A stretch of 64,000 bases of DNA. Source: Streptomyces sp. AC550_RSS872 (lineage in GTDB: Bacteria > Actinomycetota > Actinomycetes > Streptomycetales > Streptomycetaceae). The stretch is taken from NCBI RefSeq assembly GCF_019049285.1, contig NZ_JAGMUL010000008.1:62001-126000 (forward strand), written 5' to 3'. Below are positions 8,332 through 17,050 of this stretch, piece after piece. The notes below the pieces were generated by a model. The model saw nothing but the letters and a program-made list of their open reading frames with translations. It was not told the DNA's origin and did no database searches. The number at the start of each line of letters is the position of its first letter. The first letter of the stretch is position 1. A program made the translations under genes and the position numbers.

Positions 8332-8953
8332 CCTCGTCCGGCGTCCCCGCGTCGGTGCGGGAACCCGATTCCGTAGACGGCTCTCCGCTCTGCCGACGCA
8401 GGCCCGCCTGGACCGCGCTCGCCAGCACCCGCGCGGCGACGCCCACGAGCAGCAGCCCTCCTGTCATCTGCAGCATCGTCAGCACGCGCCCGGTCTGGGA
8501 GTGCGCGGTGATGTCCCCGTAGCCGACCGTGCTGAATGTGGTCAGAGTGAAGTACAGGGCGTCTGTCCTGGTCAGCGGTTCGCTGAAGGAGTCCGCGGCG
8601 GAGCGGTCCAGCAGGTAGTAGGCACTGGCGAAGAGGACCAGAAACAGCACCAGCGTGGCGGCCAGGGCCTCGATGGCTCTCAGCCGCGGGTGGGGTGAGC
8701 GCGTGATCACCCGTACCTCCCACGCGAAGACCAGCAGCACCGCCACCAGGCCGCACACGATCAGCGCCGCAGCAGCCTTACCACCCTCGTCCAGAGGCAG
8801 CAGATAGTAGGCGGTGACGAGGCCGACGGCGATGAGCACCGCGCGGGTGAGGGCGACGAGAGCAGCCCACCGGCGGGGGCGGAGCCGCCGTGGCCGGTGC
8901 GCGTCCTGCCCGGATCGGGCGCCGTCCGTGCGGGCAGTGCTCGGATCACTCAT
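8318..8953 (-). CDS. Potassium channel family protein (two-pore-helix type)
   Basis: A 211-residue membrane protein. After a basic N-terminus there are about four hydrophobic segments; between the last two lies the potassium selectivity filter TVGYGD at residues 142-147 in the context LTTFSTVGYGDITAHS. This is the Ion_trans_2 arrangement of simple bacterial potassium channels with an added N-terminal helix pair. No RCK/TrkA-N regulatory domain follows; the tail is short, polar and rich in serine and glutamate. A purine run (GAAGAGA) precedes the ATG at 8953. A weaker version of the cluster palindrome lies at 9044. Its 3-prime end overlaps the remnant at 8194-8331. Confidence 0.85.
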   Translation of the reverse strand: MSDPSTARTDGARSGQDAHRPRRLRPRRWAALVALTRAVLIAVGLVTAYYLLPLDEGGKAAAALIVCGLVAVLLVFAWEVRVITRSPHPRLRAIEALAATLVLFLVLFASAYYLLDRSAADSFSEPLTRTDALYFTLTTFSTVGYGDITAHSQTGRVLTMLQMTGGLLLVGVAARVLASAVQAGLRRQSGEPSTESGSRTDAGTPDEEARS

Positions 8954-9043
8954 CTCGTGTCTCTTCGTTCCGTCCGGCCGGAAGGTCGATGGGTCGGACG
9001 CCAGGAGATTTCCACCTCACTGCCTGCCGCAGCGTCGTCGACG

Positions 9044-9062
9044 GAACACCCGGGGTGGGTGC
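9044..9062 (-). promoter_or_regulatory. 19-bp palindrome, shared stress-regulon motif (weak copy)
   Basis: On the minus strand GCACCCACCCCGGGTGTTC, 90 bases upstream of the channel gene. The CACCC and GGGTG arms are kept but the flanks differ from the other copies, so this one is less certain. Confidence 0.4.
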
Positions 9063-9179
9063 CCCGGTCACCCACGGCAGGCGTGCCCCTCATGCCGTCA
9101 GGTCCTCGCACAGCGCCCCCTCACACCCCGCCCCGAGAGACCGTGGACGTCACGGCGGTGACGGACGCGTGGCCCCGCG

Positions 9180-9584
9180 TCAGACCGTCAGTACCTTGGC
9201 CTTGGCCTGCTCGTACTCCGCGTCGGTGATGGCTCCCTTGTCGTGCAGCGCGGCCAGCTTGCCCAGCTCGTCCGCCTTGGCGCCCGGCGCTCTCGGCGCG
9301 GGTTCGGCGGCGACCTGCTGGACGTAGCTGCGGAACGCCCGCTCACGGTCACGGGCCTGTCGCCGTTCACGCTCGCCCATGCCGCGCCCCCGGGCGATCA
9401 GGTAGACGAAGACGCCGAGGAACGGCAGCACGCACACCATCAGCGTCCAGCCAGCCTTGCCCCAGCCGCTGAGCGCGTCGTCACGGAAGGCGTCGACGAT
9501 CACGCGGAACAGCAGCATGAACCACATGATCCACAGGAAGAACCAGAGCATGGTGAGGAAGACGTCGAGCAGGGGGTAGTCCAT
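9180..9584 (-). CDS. SHOCT domain membrane protein, paralogue 2
   Basis: A 134-residue close paralogue of the product at 4998-5408: MDYPLLDVFLTMLWFFLWIM opens the first helix, a second helix follows (CVLPFLGVFVYLIARGRGMGE), and the C-terminal SHOCT motif reads LHDKGAITDAEYEQAKAKVL. GGAGG lies six bases before the ATG at 9584. Both paralogues have the palindrome 87-88 bases upstream, so promoter and gene seem to have been duplicated together. Function unknown; membrane location is clear from the helices. Confidence 0.82.
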   Translation of the reverse strand: MDYPLLDVFLTMLWFFLWIMWFMLLFRVIVDAFRDDALSGWGKAGWTLMVCVLPFLGVFVYLIARGRGMGERERRQARDRERAFRSYVQQVAAEPAPRAPGAKADELGKLAALHDKGAITDAEYEQAKAKVLTV

Positions 9585-9671
9585 GGTCGCCTCCACCGGC
9601 CGGCTGCCGCGACGACCGCGCGGCTCGTGCGGTCCCGAGACCTTCACGATGCGCCGGGCCGGTCCGTCCGC

Positions 9672-9690
9672 CATCACCCCTCAGGGGTGG
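9672..9690 (-). promoter_or_regulatory. 19-bp palindrome, shared stress-regulon motif (copy 3)
   Basis: On the minus strand CCACCCCTGAGGGGTGATG, 87 bases upstream of the SHOCT paralogue at 9180-9584. Arms CCACCCCT and AGGGGTG are inverted around GA. Confidence 0.6.
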
Positions 9691-10096
9691 CCCTCGCCAT
9701 CCCGACCCGGCCGCGAGCAGCGACACGACTGCCAGAAGGGCGAGCGCGCTCACACACCCCCCGTCCGGTCCGGATCTCGCGCCCGTCGGCCCGGGCCGGC
9801 CAGACAGGCGCCGAGTGTGCGACCACGAGGCCGAGCACGATCGTCGTGACGAGGGCCTGGCGCGGGAAGCGCAGGAGCGTGTCGAAGACGGCCGCCGCGG
9901 CCACGTCCGACTGCACGGCGGCCGGAAGATGGTCGAGGTGGAAACGGCGTACGACGACCAGGGCGATGACCACCACCAGGCAGGCGAACATGGCGCCCAG
10001 CGCGGCACCAGGATGCAGGTGACGACGATCAGCACCGCTGAGGCCGTGGCCCGGGCGATGCGCCCGGGCGCGGAGGTCTTGTGCGCGGCGCTCATG
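9674..10096 (-). pseudogene. Remnant of a conserved membrane protein with internal deletion
   Basis: From the ATG at 10096 the frame reads MSAAHKTSAPGRIARATASA and a first hydrophobic helix, then breaks. The next frame continues with GAMFACLVVVIALVVVRRFH, then AAAAVFDTLLRFPRQAL and a last helix VTTIVLGLVVAHSAP. These look like the first and last parts of a larger Streptomyces membrane protein whose extracytoplasmic middle has been deleted, leaving the halves out of frame. The parent family could not be named. Its 3-prime end reaches the palindrome at 9672. Confidence 0.55.
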
Positions 10097-10197
10097 CGGA
10101 CTCGTGCTGTGTCGGGTCCCCTCCCCTCGCAATCGCGTCCGCACACTACGAGCACGGCATGCCGAACGGGCCATTCGGGCGAGTGGTACGCCCGCCC

Positions 10198-10617
10198 CTA
10201 GTCCGCGAGTGGGTCCCGCTTGACCACGCACAGCGCCCAGATGATGAACGCGTACAGCGCGATCAGCGTGAGCGACCAGACCGGGTAGTACGGGATGGAC
10301 AGGAAGTTGGCGATCAGCAGCAGGGCCGCGATGCCGACGCCGACGACCCTCGCCCATGTCTTCGCCGTGAACAGGCCGAAGCTCACGATCACGGCCAGCG
10401 CCCCGAACAGCAGGTTGATCCAGCCCCAGCTGGTCAGGTCGAACTTGAAGATGTAGTTGGGGGTGGAGACGTAGACGTCGTCCTCGGCGATCCCCATGAT
10501 TCCCCGGAAGACATCGAGGATCCCGGCGATGAACAGCATCACAGCGGCGAACAGCGTCAGGCCGGTGGCGGCGGTCTGTGCCCCTTCCCGATGCTGGGGG
10601 CGACTGGTGGTGGCCAT
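10198..10617 (-). CDS. DUF7144 family membrane protein
   Basis: A 139-residue protein with four membrane helices. After the first helix it carries GILDVFRGIMGIAEDDVYVS and FDLTSWGWINLLFGALAV, and the last helix ends IIWALCVVKRDP; this arrangement is typical of the small actinobacterial DUF7144 family, whose function is not known. A GGGAGG site lies in front of the ATG at 10617. The shared palindrome (10693) is 75 bases upstream. Members often sit among universal stress and dormancy-type genes, in keeping with the cluster here. Confidence 0.75.
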   Translation of the reverse strand: MATTSRPQHREGAQTAATGLTLFAAVMLFIAGILDVFRGIMGIAEDDVYVSTPNYIFKFDLTSWGWINLLFGALAVIVSFGLFTAKTWARVVGVGIAALLLIANFLSIPYYPVWSLTLIALYAFIIWALCVVKRDPLAD

Positions 10618-10692
10618 GGCGGCCTCCCTTTCCTCGACGGGCTGCGGCGCGCAGCCGTACACCACGAGCGTGATCCACGGACCGCCGCCCGT

Positions 10693-10711
10693 CGTCACCC
10701 CCGGCGGGTGA
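10693..10711 (-). promoter_or_regulatory. 19-bp palindrome, shared stress-regulon motif (copy 4)
   Basis: On the minus strand TCACCCGCCGGGGGTGACG, 75 bases before the DUF7144 gene start. TCACCC and GGGTGA are inverted. Confidence 0.58.
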
Positions 10712-10751
10712 GGAGGGGCCGTGCGCGCTCCTGTCGGCAGGGACATCCGGT

Positions 10752-12212
10752 TCACGCCGCCAGGTCGGTCCGGGCGGTGACGCGGCCCTCGGTCACCGCG
10801 TCGGCCAGTGCCCGGTGGTCGCGCTCGTTCTGGTCGGCGTAGGCACGGGCGAACTCCACCAGGGCCCGGTCGAAGGAGTCGCCGCGGCCGAGATAGGCGG
10901 CGATGGCGATCGGGTCGCCCGAGCGGGCGTGCGCGCGGGCCAGCGAGGCGCCGCACATCCGGGCGAACAGCGCCAGGGTCTCGGCGTCCATGGTCTCTGG
11001 GCGGGCGATGCCCTTCCAGTCCCTCAACTGCCTTACGTAGAAATCGCGTTCAAGTCCGTCGAAGCCTGTGACGTGCTTCCACCCGAGGAAGATGTCGCTG
11101 GCGGCCTGCATGAGCCGCTGCCCGGCGACCACCCGCTCGCCCTGGTTCTCGTACTGGCTCGCTCCGCAGTAGGGGGCGAGGACCGACGTGCCCGCCTCCT
11201 TGGCCTGGAGCAGGAGCGGGTCCTCGTCGTCGCGACCGAGCAGCAGGATGATCCAACAGCGCGTGCCGACGCTGCCGACCCCGACGACCTTGCGTGCCAT
11301 GTCGGCCACATGGAACCGGCTCAGCACATGCCGCCGCTCCGACGACAGGGTGCTCATGTACCCGGTGATCAGGTCTTGCAGCATCCGCTCCAGTTCCCCG
11401 CGTTCCGCGCCGGCCAGCAGCTCGTCGAGCGGTGTGATCAGCGGGGGATCCGAGATGATCCGGTGGACGCCGCCCTCCACTCGGGTCAGCTTCGCGGCGG
11501 CATGCAGACTCGTCCGGCTGCGGGCCTTCGCCGAGGCCCGGGAGGCCCGCTGCTCGTCGTCCTTGCGCAGCGGCCGATCCAGGAGTGTCTGCATCTGGCC
11601 GAAGTCGTCCCGTGCGTACCAGACGTCGAGGGTGCGCAGCCCGGCGAACTCCCACATCCGCTCCCGGTAGGACGCGACCGCGGCACGCACCAGGGTGTCG
11701 CACCGCTTGGCCGGGAACCCGTTGGCCCGCCCGGCGATCACCAGACTCGCGGCGAGCCGCTTGACGTCCCACTCGAACGGGCCCGGCAGGGTCTCGTCGA
11801 AGTCGTTGATGTCGAAGACGAGATGGCGTTCCGGGGAGGCCAGGAGCCGGAAGTTCAGCAAGTGCGCGTCGCCGCACAGCTGGGCGAACAGCCCGGTGTG
11901 CGCGCCGGCACCGAGGTCGGACGCCATGATCGCAGCGGCTCCTCGGTAGAAGCGGAACGGCGATTCGAGCATCCGGCCGTAGCGGACAGGGACCAGCTCC
12001 CGAATGCGGGTGGCGGACTGCCGCTCGATGATGTCGATGGGATCGGGCCGTTTCTCGTCGGGCTCGAAGACACCGTGGGCGGAGCGCGGAACACGGGCGC
12101 GTGCCTCCTTGCCGAGTGCCGCGCGCTCGGCCGGGGAGAGCGGGCCGTCGTGGATCGAGGAGAGCGGACCGCCGCCCCTCGGTGAGAGCGGGCCGTCGTG
12201 CGTCGTCGCCAT
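10752..12212 (-). CDS. DUF2252 domain protein (kinase-like fold)
   Basis: A 486-residue soluble protein. The family signature is clear: FYRGAAAIMASDLG, then CGDAHLLNFRLL and FDINDFDETLPGPFEWDVKR, which resemble the catalytic and metal loops of aminoglycoside-kinase-like folds. The biochemical activity of DUF2252 is not established. The N-terminus has an internal repeat, HDGPLSP occurring twice. A perfect AGGAGG precedes the ATG at 12212. The palindrome at 12261 lies in the space between this gene and the divergent diacylglycerol-kinase-like gene. The region downstream towards 10617 holds no other gene. Confidence 0.85.
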   Translation of the reverse strand: MATTHDGPLSPRGGGPLSSIHDGPLSPAERAALGKEARARVPRSAHGVFEPDEKRPDPIDIIERQSATRIRELVPVRYGRMLESPFRFYRGAAAIMASDLGAGAHTGLFAQLCGDAHLLNFRLLASPERHLVFDINDFDETLPGPFEWDVKRLAASLVIAGRANGFPAKRCDTLVRAAVASYRERMWEFAGLRTLDVWYARDDFGQMQTLLDRPLRKDDEQRASRASAKARSRTSLHAAAKLTRVEGGVHRIISDPPLITPLDELLAGAERGELERMLQDLITGYMSTLSSERRHVLSRFHVADMARKVVGVGSVGTRCWIILLLGRDDEDPLLLQAKEAGTSVLAPYCGASQYENQGERVVAGQRLMQAASDIFLGWKHVTGFDGLERDFYVRQLRDWKGIARPETMDAETLALFARMCGASLARAHARSGDPIAIAAYLGRGDSFDRALVEFARAYADQNERDHRALADAVTEGRVTARTDLAA

Positions 12213-12260
12213 GACCGGACCTCCTTGCCCGCAGGGTCACAGCCCGGCACCCCGGTGGGA

Positions 12261-12279
12261 TCACCCGGAGCAGGTGATG
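12261..12279 (+). promoter_or_regulatory. 19-bp palindrome, shared stress-regulon motif (copy 5, divergent)
   Basis: TCACCCGGAGCAGGTGATG between divergent genes, 48 bases from the DUF2252 start and about 32 from the chosen start of the kinase-fold gene. The spacing to both sides suggests one site could serve both. Confidence 0.58.
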
Positions 12280-12311
12280 TGGGACGGGGGCGCGGGCGCT
12301 GGGATGCCTCT

Positions 12312-13652
12312 GTGGGCCGTACGCGGAACCCCGCCCGGCAGTCCGGCACGGCTGATCGTCCCGCTGGGGCGGCTCAGCGGTGGGCGGCACGCTTGGCGCT
12401 GCTGGTCGCGGCCGCCGCGGTCGCGCTGCCGCTGACGGCCGCCGGAGTCAGGAGCCTCGCGCTGCTGGCCGTCGGTCTGGCCGGGCTCGCCGCCACCGCG
12501 GCCGCGCTGTGGTGGACCTTCGCCCGGCACGGCCCGGCCCGTGCGGCCGCCACCGGGCTCGCGGTGCTGCTGCCGCTCGTGGTGCTGCTGCACTACGCGG
12601 CGGTGGGCCTGCTGTGGGTCGTGCTGTCGGCCCTGGCACTGTGGATCGCGGCGGCGTTGATCGGCCGGGCCGCCCTCGGCGGGGACGTCGCGCGGACCCG
12701 CCCGCGGCAGTACCCGGCCGCACCGCCGAAAGCGCCGTTCCTCATCATGAACCCCAGCTCAGGGCATGGAAAGGTCGGCCGATACGACCTCGTGGCCAAG
12801 GCCCGGGCCCTCGGCGCCGAGGTGGCCGTACTCGACCCCGCTCACCCGCAGGACGTCATGGAGCTCGCCCGCCGGGCCGTGGCGCGGGGCGCGGACCTGC
12901 TCGGCGTCGCCGGAGGGGACGGTACCCAGGCACTGGTGGCGGGCGTGGCCGCCCGGCACGAGCTGCCGTTCGTGGTGATCTGCGCCGGTACGCGCAACCA
13001 CTTCGCGATGGACCTCGGCCTCGACCGATCCGACCCGTCGACCGGCCTCGACGCCCTCACCGACGGCGTGGAACTCCGCGTCGACCTCGGCGCCATCGGT
13101 GAGCGCGTCTTCGTCAACAACGCGTCCTTCGGCGTGTACGCGACGGTCGTGCAGAGCCCCGCCTACCGCGACGACAAGGTGCGCACCATCCTGCGGGAAC
13201 TCCCGGACCTGCTGACCCACCAGATCGGCCCCCGGCTGACCGTCCACGCCGGCCAGGCGGTCATCGACGCTCCCCAAGGGGTCCTGGTCAGCAACAACCC
13301 CTACCACCTGGGCGACGCCGCCGGGCTCGGCCGGCGCGCACGGCTGGACTCCGGTCTCCTCGGCGTCTTCGGCATCACCGTCGACAACGCCGCGCAGGCT
13401 GCCGGTCTGCTGCGCGGTCACCATGCGCGCGGGCTCACCGCGCTCACCGCGCGGGAGGTGGTCGTCGACGCCGACGTCGGCGACATCCCGGTCGGCGTCG
13501 ACGGCGAGGCCGTCCGGCTACCCACGCCCGTCATCTGCCGTATCACGCCCGGCGCCCTGCGCGTGCGCGTGCCACGCCACCGCCCGGGAGTGCCCCGCTC
13601 GAGCGGGACGGTGGACTGGCGGGCCCTGGGCCGCCTGGCATGGCAAAAGTGA
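12312..13652 (+). CDS. Diacylglycerol kinase family protein with N-terminal membrane helices
   Basis: About 446 residues. The first 130 form several hydrophobic helices (ALLVAAAAVALPLTAAGV, LLPLVVLLHYAAVGLLWVV). A lipid-kinase/DAGK catalytic domain follows, with FLIMNPSSGHGK, the nucleotide loop GVAGGDGTQALVAGVA, and VICAGTRNHFAMDLGLD. Such enzymes phosphorylate diacylglycerol or related lipids at the membrane. The start is uncertain: GTG at 12312 leaves no clear ribosome site, and GTG at 12279 would overlap the palindrome. It is divergent from the DUF2252 gene and converges tightly on the SCO2400-type gene, with only 5 bases between the stops. Confidence 0.82.
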   Translation: MGRTRNPARQSGTADRPAGAAQRWAARLALLVAAAAVALPLTAAGVRSLALLAVGLAGLAATAAALWWTFARHGPARAAATGLAVLLPLVVLLHYAAVGLLWVVLSALALWIAAALIGRAALGGDVARTRPRQYPAAPPKAPFLIMNPSSGHGKVGRYDLVAKARALGAEVAVLDPAHPQDVMELARRAVARGADLLGVAGGDGTQALVAGVAARHELPFVVICAGTRNHFAMDLGLDRSDPSTGLDALTDGVELRVDLGAIGERVFVNNASFGVYATVVQSPAYRDDKVRTILRELPDLLTHQIGPRLTVHAGQAVIDAPQGVLVSNNPYHLGDAAGLGRRARLDSGLLGVFGITVDNAAQAAGLLRGHHARGLTALTAREVVVDADVGDIPVGVDGEAVRLPTPVICRITPGALRVRVPRHRPGVPRSSGTVDWRALGRLAWQK

Positions 13653-13657
13653 ACGGG

Positions 13658-14695
13658 TTACGTGCACCACCACAGGAACCGGTCGCACTCCGTCTCGGAC
13701 GGAGTCGGTTCCGGGGTCGGGTCCTGTGTGGTCGGCTTGGCGGTCGGCGCGGGAGCCTGCGGCTCGGAGGTCGGGGCGGGGGCCGCGGTCGAGGTGTCGG
13801 AGCCGCCGCTGCCCGTGGTCGCCGACGGGGCGTCCTTGTCGGGGGTCTTGTCCTCGTCCTTCTTCTTGTCCTCGTCCTTCGGGGACTCGGAGGACGAGGG
13901 GGACGCCGAGGGGCCGGGCGAACGCGAGTCCCCGTCCGTCCGCGTCGTGCCGTCCGTCGCCTCGGGGGACGCGGTCACCTCATCCGACGCCGCGCCGTCC
14001 GCCGACTCGTCGCCCGCCACGGCCGGCTTCGGGCTGCTGCCCGGGGCGTCCATGCCGAGCTCGGCGAGGCTCAGACCGCCGGCTGCCAGGACGAACCCGG
14101 CGGCGATCAGCAGGGTCCGGCGACGACGGCGGCGATGCGCGGCGGCCTTGCGGTCGCGACGACTCGCACCGGACGGCCCGGACTCCTCGTCCAGGTCGTC
14201 GTCGTCCTCGTCGTCGTACTCGTCCTGACCGCCCTGATCGTCGTACCCGGCGGCGTACTCGTCGCGCTCGTCCTGGCCGCGCCGACGGCCACGCCGCTGC
14301 GCCGCCCGCCGCGCGGCCCGTCCGCCGACCGGCGCGCTCTCAGCCACCTCAGCGGCGTCCGTGCCCGCGTCCGCGGCGTCCTCGCTGTGGCCGGCGTCGG
14401 CATGGCGGTCGCCGTACTCGGCACCGCCGTACTGTCCCGTACCGGCCCCGTACTGTCCCGTACCGCCGCCGTACAGCCCCGCGCCGCTGCCGTTCCCGTA
14501 CTGCCCCTCGTACACCTCGTACGAGCCCTGCCCGCCCACGGCCCCCGCAGGCGCCTGTACGGCCCGCTCGGCCAACTGCGGGTACGCCTCGTCCGGTGCG
14601 CCCGCGTGCACGCGCAGCTCTTCGATCGCGGCGCCGCACCCCGGGCAGGCGAGGGCGCCGTTGAGGTGCCTGCGGCACGGGTGGCAGTAGTCCAT
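13658..14695 (-). CDS. SCO2400 family protein: zinc ribbon, one membrane helix, Ser/Thr/Pro-rich tail
   Basis: A 345-residue protein beginning MDYCHPCRRHLNGALACPGC, a four-cysteine zinc ribbon, followed by a Gly/Tyr-rich and then an Arg-rich and acidic low-complexity cytoplasmic part. One membrane helix (TLLIAAGFVLAAGGLSLAEL) leads to a long extracytoplasmic Ser/Thr/Pro/Asp tail ending in CDRFLWWCT. The conserved ends and the disordered middle match the Streptomyces family named after SCO2400; its role is unknown. The internal tract contains short repeats of the type GTGQYG. It is transcribed toward the kinase-fold gene and probably stands alone. Confidence 0.8.
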   Translation of the reverse strand: MDYCHPCRRHLNGALACPGCGAAIEELRVHAGAPDEAYPQLAERAVQAPAGAVGGQGSYEVYEGQYGNGSGAGLYGGGTGQYGAGTGQYGGAEYGDRHADAGHSEDAADAGTDAAEVAESAPVGGRAARRAAQRRGRRRGQDERDEYAAGYDDQGGQDEYDDEDDDDLDEESGPSGASRRDRKAAAHRRRRRRTLLIAAGFVLAAGGLSLAELGMDAPGSSPKPAVAGDESADGAASDEVTASPEATDGTTRTDGDSRSPGPSASPSSSESPKDEDKKKDEDKTPDKDAPSATTGSGGSDTSTAAPAPTSEPQAPAPTAKPTTQDPTPEPTPSETECDRFLWWCT

Positions 14696-14867
14696 GACGC
14701 GGGAAGACTAGGGAACCGACCCACACCTTTCCTAGCGGCTACTGTGAAGGTTGTGTGCGGAATTGGTCTTTCCGGTTTGGTCGGTGGGGGTCAAGCCCGA
14801 CTATTCGGCGCGATCCTCCGCGCCGGGTCCGTAACGCGACTCAGGTGGCCCGTACGGCAACGCAAAA

Positions 14868-14900
14868 TGGCCCGTCGCACCCACGTGGTGCGACGGGCCA
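14868..14900 (-). terminator. Intrinsic terminator of the ytf-type operon
   Basis: A perfect 14-bp stem (TGGCCCGTCGCACC at 14868-14881 and its complement at 14887-14900) with a 5-base loop. On the minus strand it is followed by ATTTTG. It lies 28 bases after the stop of the last permease gene of the minus-strand operon. Confidence 0.8.
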
Positions 14901-14927
14901 CCTCGGCACATGTGCCCAGGCACCGGC

Positions 14928-15968
14928 CTATGTTTGCTTGCGCGTCGTGATCGCCCGCTGGATCAGGATGAACGCGCCCAGCAGCACACCCGTGGCGATC
15001 TTCGTCCACCAGGAGCTGAGCGTGCCCTCGAACTGGATGATGCTCTTGATCAGGCCCAGTACGAGGACGCCGAACAGGGTGCCCAGGACGTAACCCGAGC
15101 CGCCCGTCAGCAGCGTGCCACCGATGACGACCGCGGCGATCGCGTCGAGCTCCATGCCGACGGCGTGCAGCGGGTCACCGGACTGGATGTACAGCATGAA
15201 GAGCAGGCCGGCCAGCGCCGAGCAGAAGCCGCTCACCGTGTACACGGCGATCTTCGTGCCGCCCAGCGGAAGCCCCATCAGCATCGTCGACTGCTCGTTG
15301 CCGCCGATGGCGTACACCCGTCGGCCGAAGCGCGTGTAGTGGAGGATGTAGAAGGCGGCGGCGACGACGACCAGGGCGACGAGGGCGCCGACCGACAGCT
15401 CCCCCAGTCCGATCGACACCCGGGCCTGGGCCATGCTGCTCACCGTGGAGTCGCTGATGGAGATCGACTCCTTGCTGATGACCAGGCACAGGCCCCGGAA
15501 GAGGAAGAGGCCGGCGAGGGTCACGATGAACGGCTGGATCTCGAAGTTGTGGATCACATAGCCCATGAGGAAGCCGCCGAACGCGCCCACTCCCAGGGCG
15601 AGCGGGATGACCAGCATCAGCGGCAGGCCCTGACTCTCCACCAGCCACGCCGTGAACATGGTGGTGAAGCCGATCAGCGAACCGACGGACAGGTCGATGC
15701 CGCCGGCCATGATGACGAAGGTGGCGCCGACGGCGGCGACCAGCAGATAGCCGTTGTCGACGAACAGGTTGAGGAAGACCTGCGGTTCGCCGAAACCGTA
15801 GTTCTGGTAGCGGCTGAGACCGCCGATGTACATCGCGAGGAACAGGCCGGCCGTGACCAGGACGGGCAGCCGCCGGTCGCCGAGCAGACGCGCGGCCGTG
15901 GACGCCTGTGCCGACGTGGACGGCGTACGGCCTTCCGCTGCGGTACGGGTCTTGGTGGTCGCGCTCAT
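14928..15968 (-). CDS. yjfF: Sugar ABC transporter permease, YjfF type
   Basis: A 346-residue inner membrane permease of the ribose/galactofuranose (RbsC) class, with about nine helices and the signature [18 protein letters not shown]. It is the last gene of an importer operon in the order binding protein, ATPase, permease, permease, as in YtfQ-YtfR-YtfT-YjfF. The ATG at 15968 overlaps the stop of the preceding permease (ATGA) and GGAGGTG lies upstream, so the two are translationally coupled. Family knowledge: the E. coli relative takes up galactofuranose; in this arabinan-rich context a furanose or arabinose substrate is plausible but not shown. Confidence 0.85.
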   Translation of the reverse strand: MSATTKTRTAAEGRTPSTSAQASTAARLLGDRRLPVLVTAGLFLAMYIGGLSRYQNYGFGEPQVFLNLFVDNGYLLVAAVGATFVIMAGGIDLSVGSLIGFTTMFTAWLVESQGLPLMLVIPLALGVGAFGGFLMGYVIHNFEIQPFIVTLAGLFLFRGLCLVISKESISISDSTVSSMAQARVSIGLGELSVGALVALVVVAAAFYILHYTRFGRRVYAIGGNEQSTMLMGLPLGGTKIAVYTVSGFCSALAGLLFMLYIQSGDPLHAVGMELDAIAAVVIGGTLLTGGSGYVLGTLFGVLVLGLIKSIIQFEGTLSSWWTKIATGVLLGAFILIQRAITTRKQT

Positions 15969-17050
15969 CGCGACACCTCCATCTTCGGGGCGGCGTCGGC
16001 CGGGGTGGCGGGCTCCGCCGGGGCGGTGGTCCGGGCGCGTCCCTTCGCGCCGAAGACCTTGGCCCGGAACTTCGGGGACTGCAACAGGCAGACGACGATG
16101 ACGACGACGGCCTTGAAGACCAGGGTGGTCTGGGTCGGCACGCCGATGGTGTAGATGGTGGTGGTCAGGGTCTGGATGACGAGGGCGCCGACCACCGTGC
16201 CGCCGATGGAGAACCGGCCGCCGAGCAGCGAGGTGCCGCCGATCACCACGGCGAGGATCGCGTCGAGTTCGATCCACAGACCGGCGTTGTTGCCGTCCGC
16301 GGCCGAGGTGTTGGAGCTGATCATCAGGCCCGCGATGCCCGCGCACAGCGCGCAGAAGATGTAGACCATGATCTTGATGCGGGTGGCCCTGATGCCGACC
16401 AGGCGGCTGGCCTCGGCGTTGCCGCCGACCGACTCGACCAGCAGGCCGAGCGCCGTGCGTCGGGTCAGCGTCGAGGTGACGGCCACCACCGCGGCCACCA
16501 CGAAGATGGCGAAGGGCAGGGTCAGCCAGTAGCCGCCGCCGATCAGCTTGTACGGCTCGCTGTTGATGGTGATGATCTGGCCGTCGGTGATCAGCTGGGC
16601 GACACCGCGACCGGCGACCATGATGATGAGGGTCGCGATGATGGGCTGGATGCCCATCCGGGCGACCAGGAAGCCGTTCCACAGGCCGCAGACCACGGCC
16701 GCCACCAGGCCTATGCCCACGGCGAGGAAGACCCCCGCCAGCGCGTTCTGGTCGGCCTGGTCGCTGATGTACGAACAGGTCAGGGCGCCGGTGATGGCGA
16801 CCACGGCGCCGACGGAGAGATCGATGCCGCCGGTGGCGATGACCAGGGTCATGCCGACCGCGACCAGGATCAGCGGTGAGCCGAACAGCACGATGGAGAC
16901 GAGACTGCCGTAGAGGTGGCCGTCCGACATCCTGATCGAGAAGAAGCCAGGGGTGAAGGGGACGTTGACCAGCAGCAGGGCGACCAGGATCGCGACCGGC
17001 CAGAACAGGTGGTGGCGCGTCAGTGCTCGCCATCGGGACGTGGTGGTCAC
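15965..17050 (-). CDS. ytfT: Sugar ABC transporter permease, YtfT type
   Basis: A 361-residue permease with the class signature VIATGGIDLSVGAVVAITGA and a second copy-like segment IELDAILAVVIGGTSLLGG near the C-terminus. It starts at GTG 17050, overlapping the ATPase stop codon by four bases, and its own stop overlaps the next permease start. It would pair with the YjfF-type protein to form the membrane channel. A Pro/Ala-rich cytoplasmic tail follows the last helix. Confidence 0.85.
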   Translation of the reverse strand: MTTTSRWRALTRHHLFWPVAILVALLLVNVPFTPGFFSIRMSDGHLYGSLVSIVLFGSPLILVAVGMTLVIATGGIDLSVGAVVAITGALTCSYISDQADQNALAGVFLAVGIGLVAAVVCGLWNGFLVARMGIQPIIATLIIMVAGRGVAQLITDGQIITINSEPYKLIGGGYWLTLPFAIFVVAAVVAVTSTLTRRTALGLLVESVGGNAEASRLVGIRATRIKIMVYIFCALCAGIAGLMISSNTSAADGNNAGLWIELDAILAVVIGGTSLLGGRFSIGGTVVGALVIQTLTTTIYTIGVPTQTTLVFKAVVVIVVCLLQSPKFRAKVFGAKGRARTTAPAEPATPADAAPKMEVSR

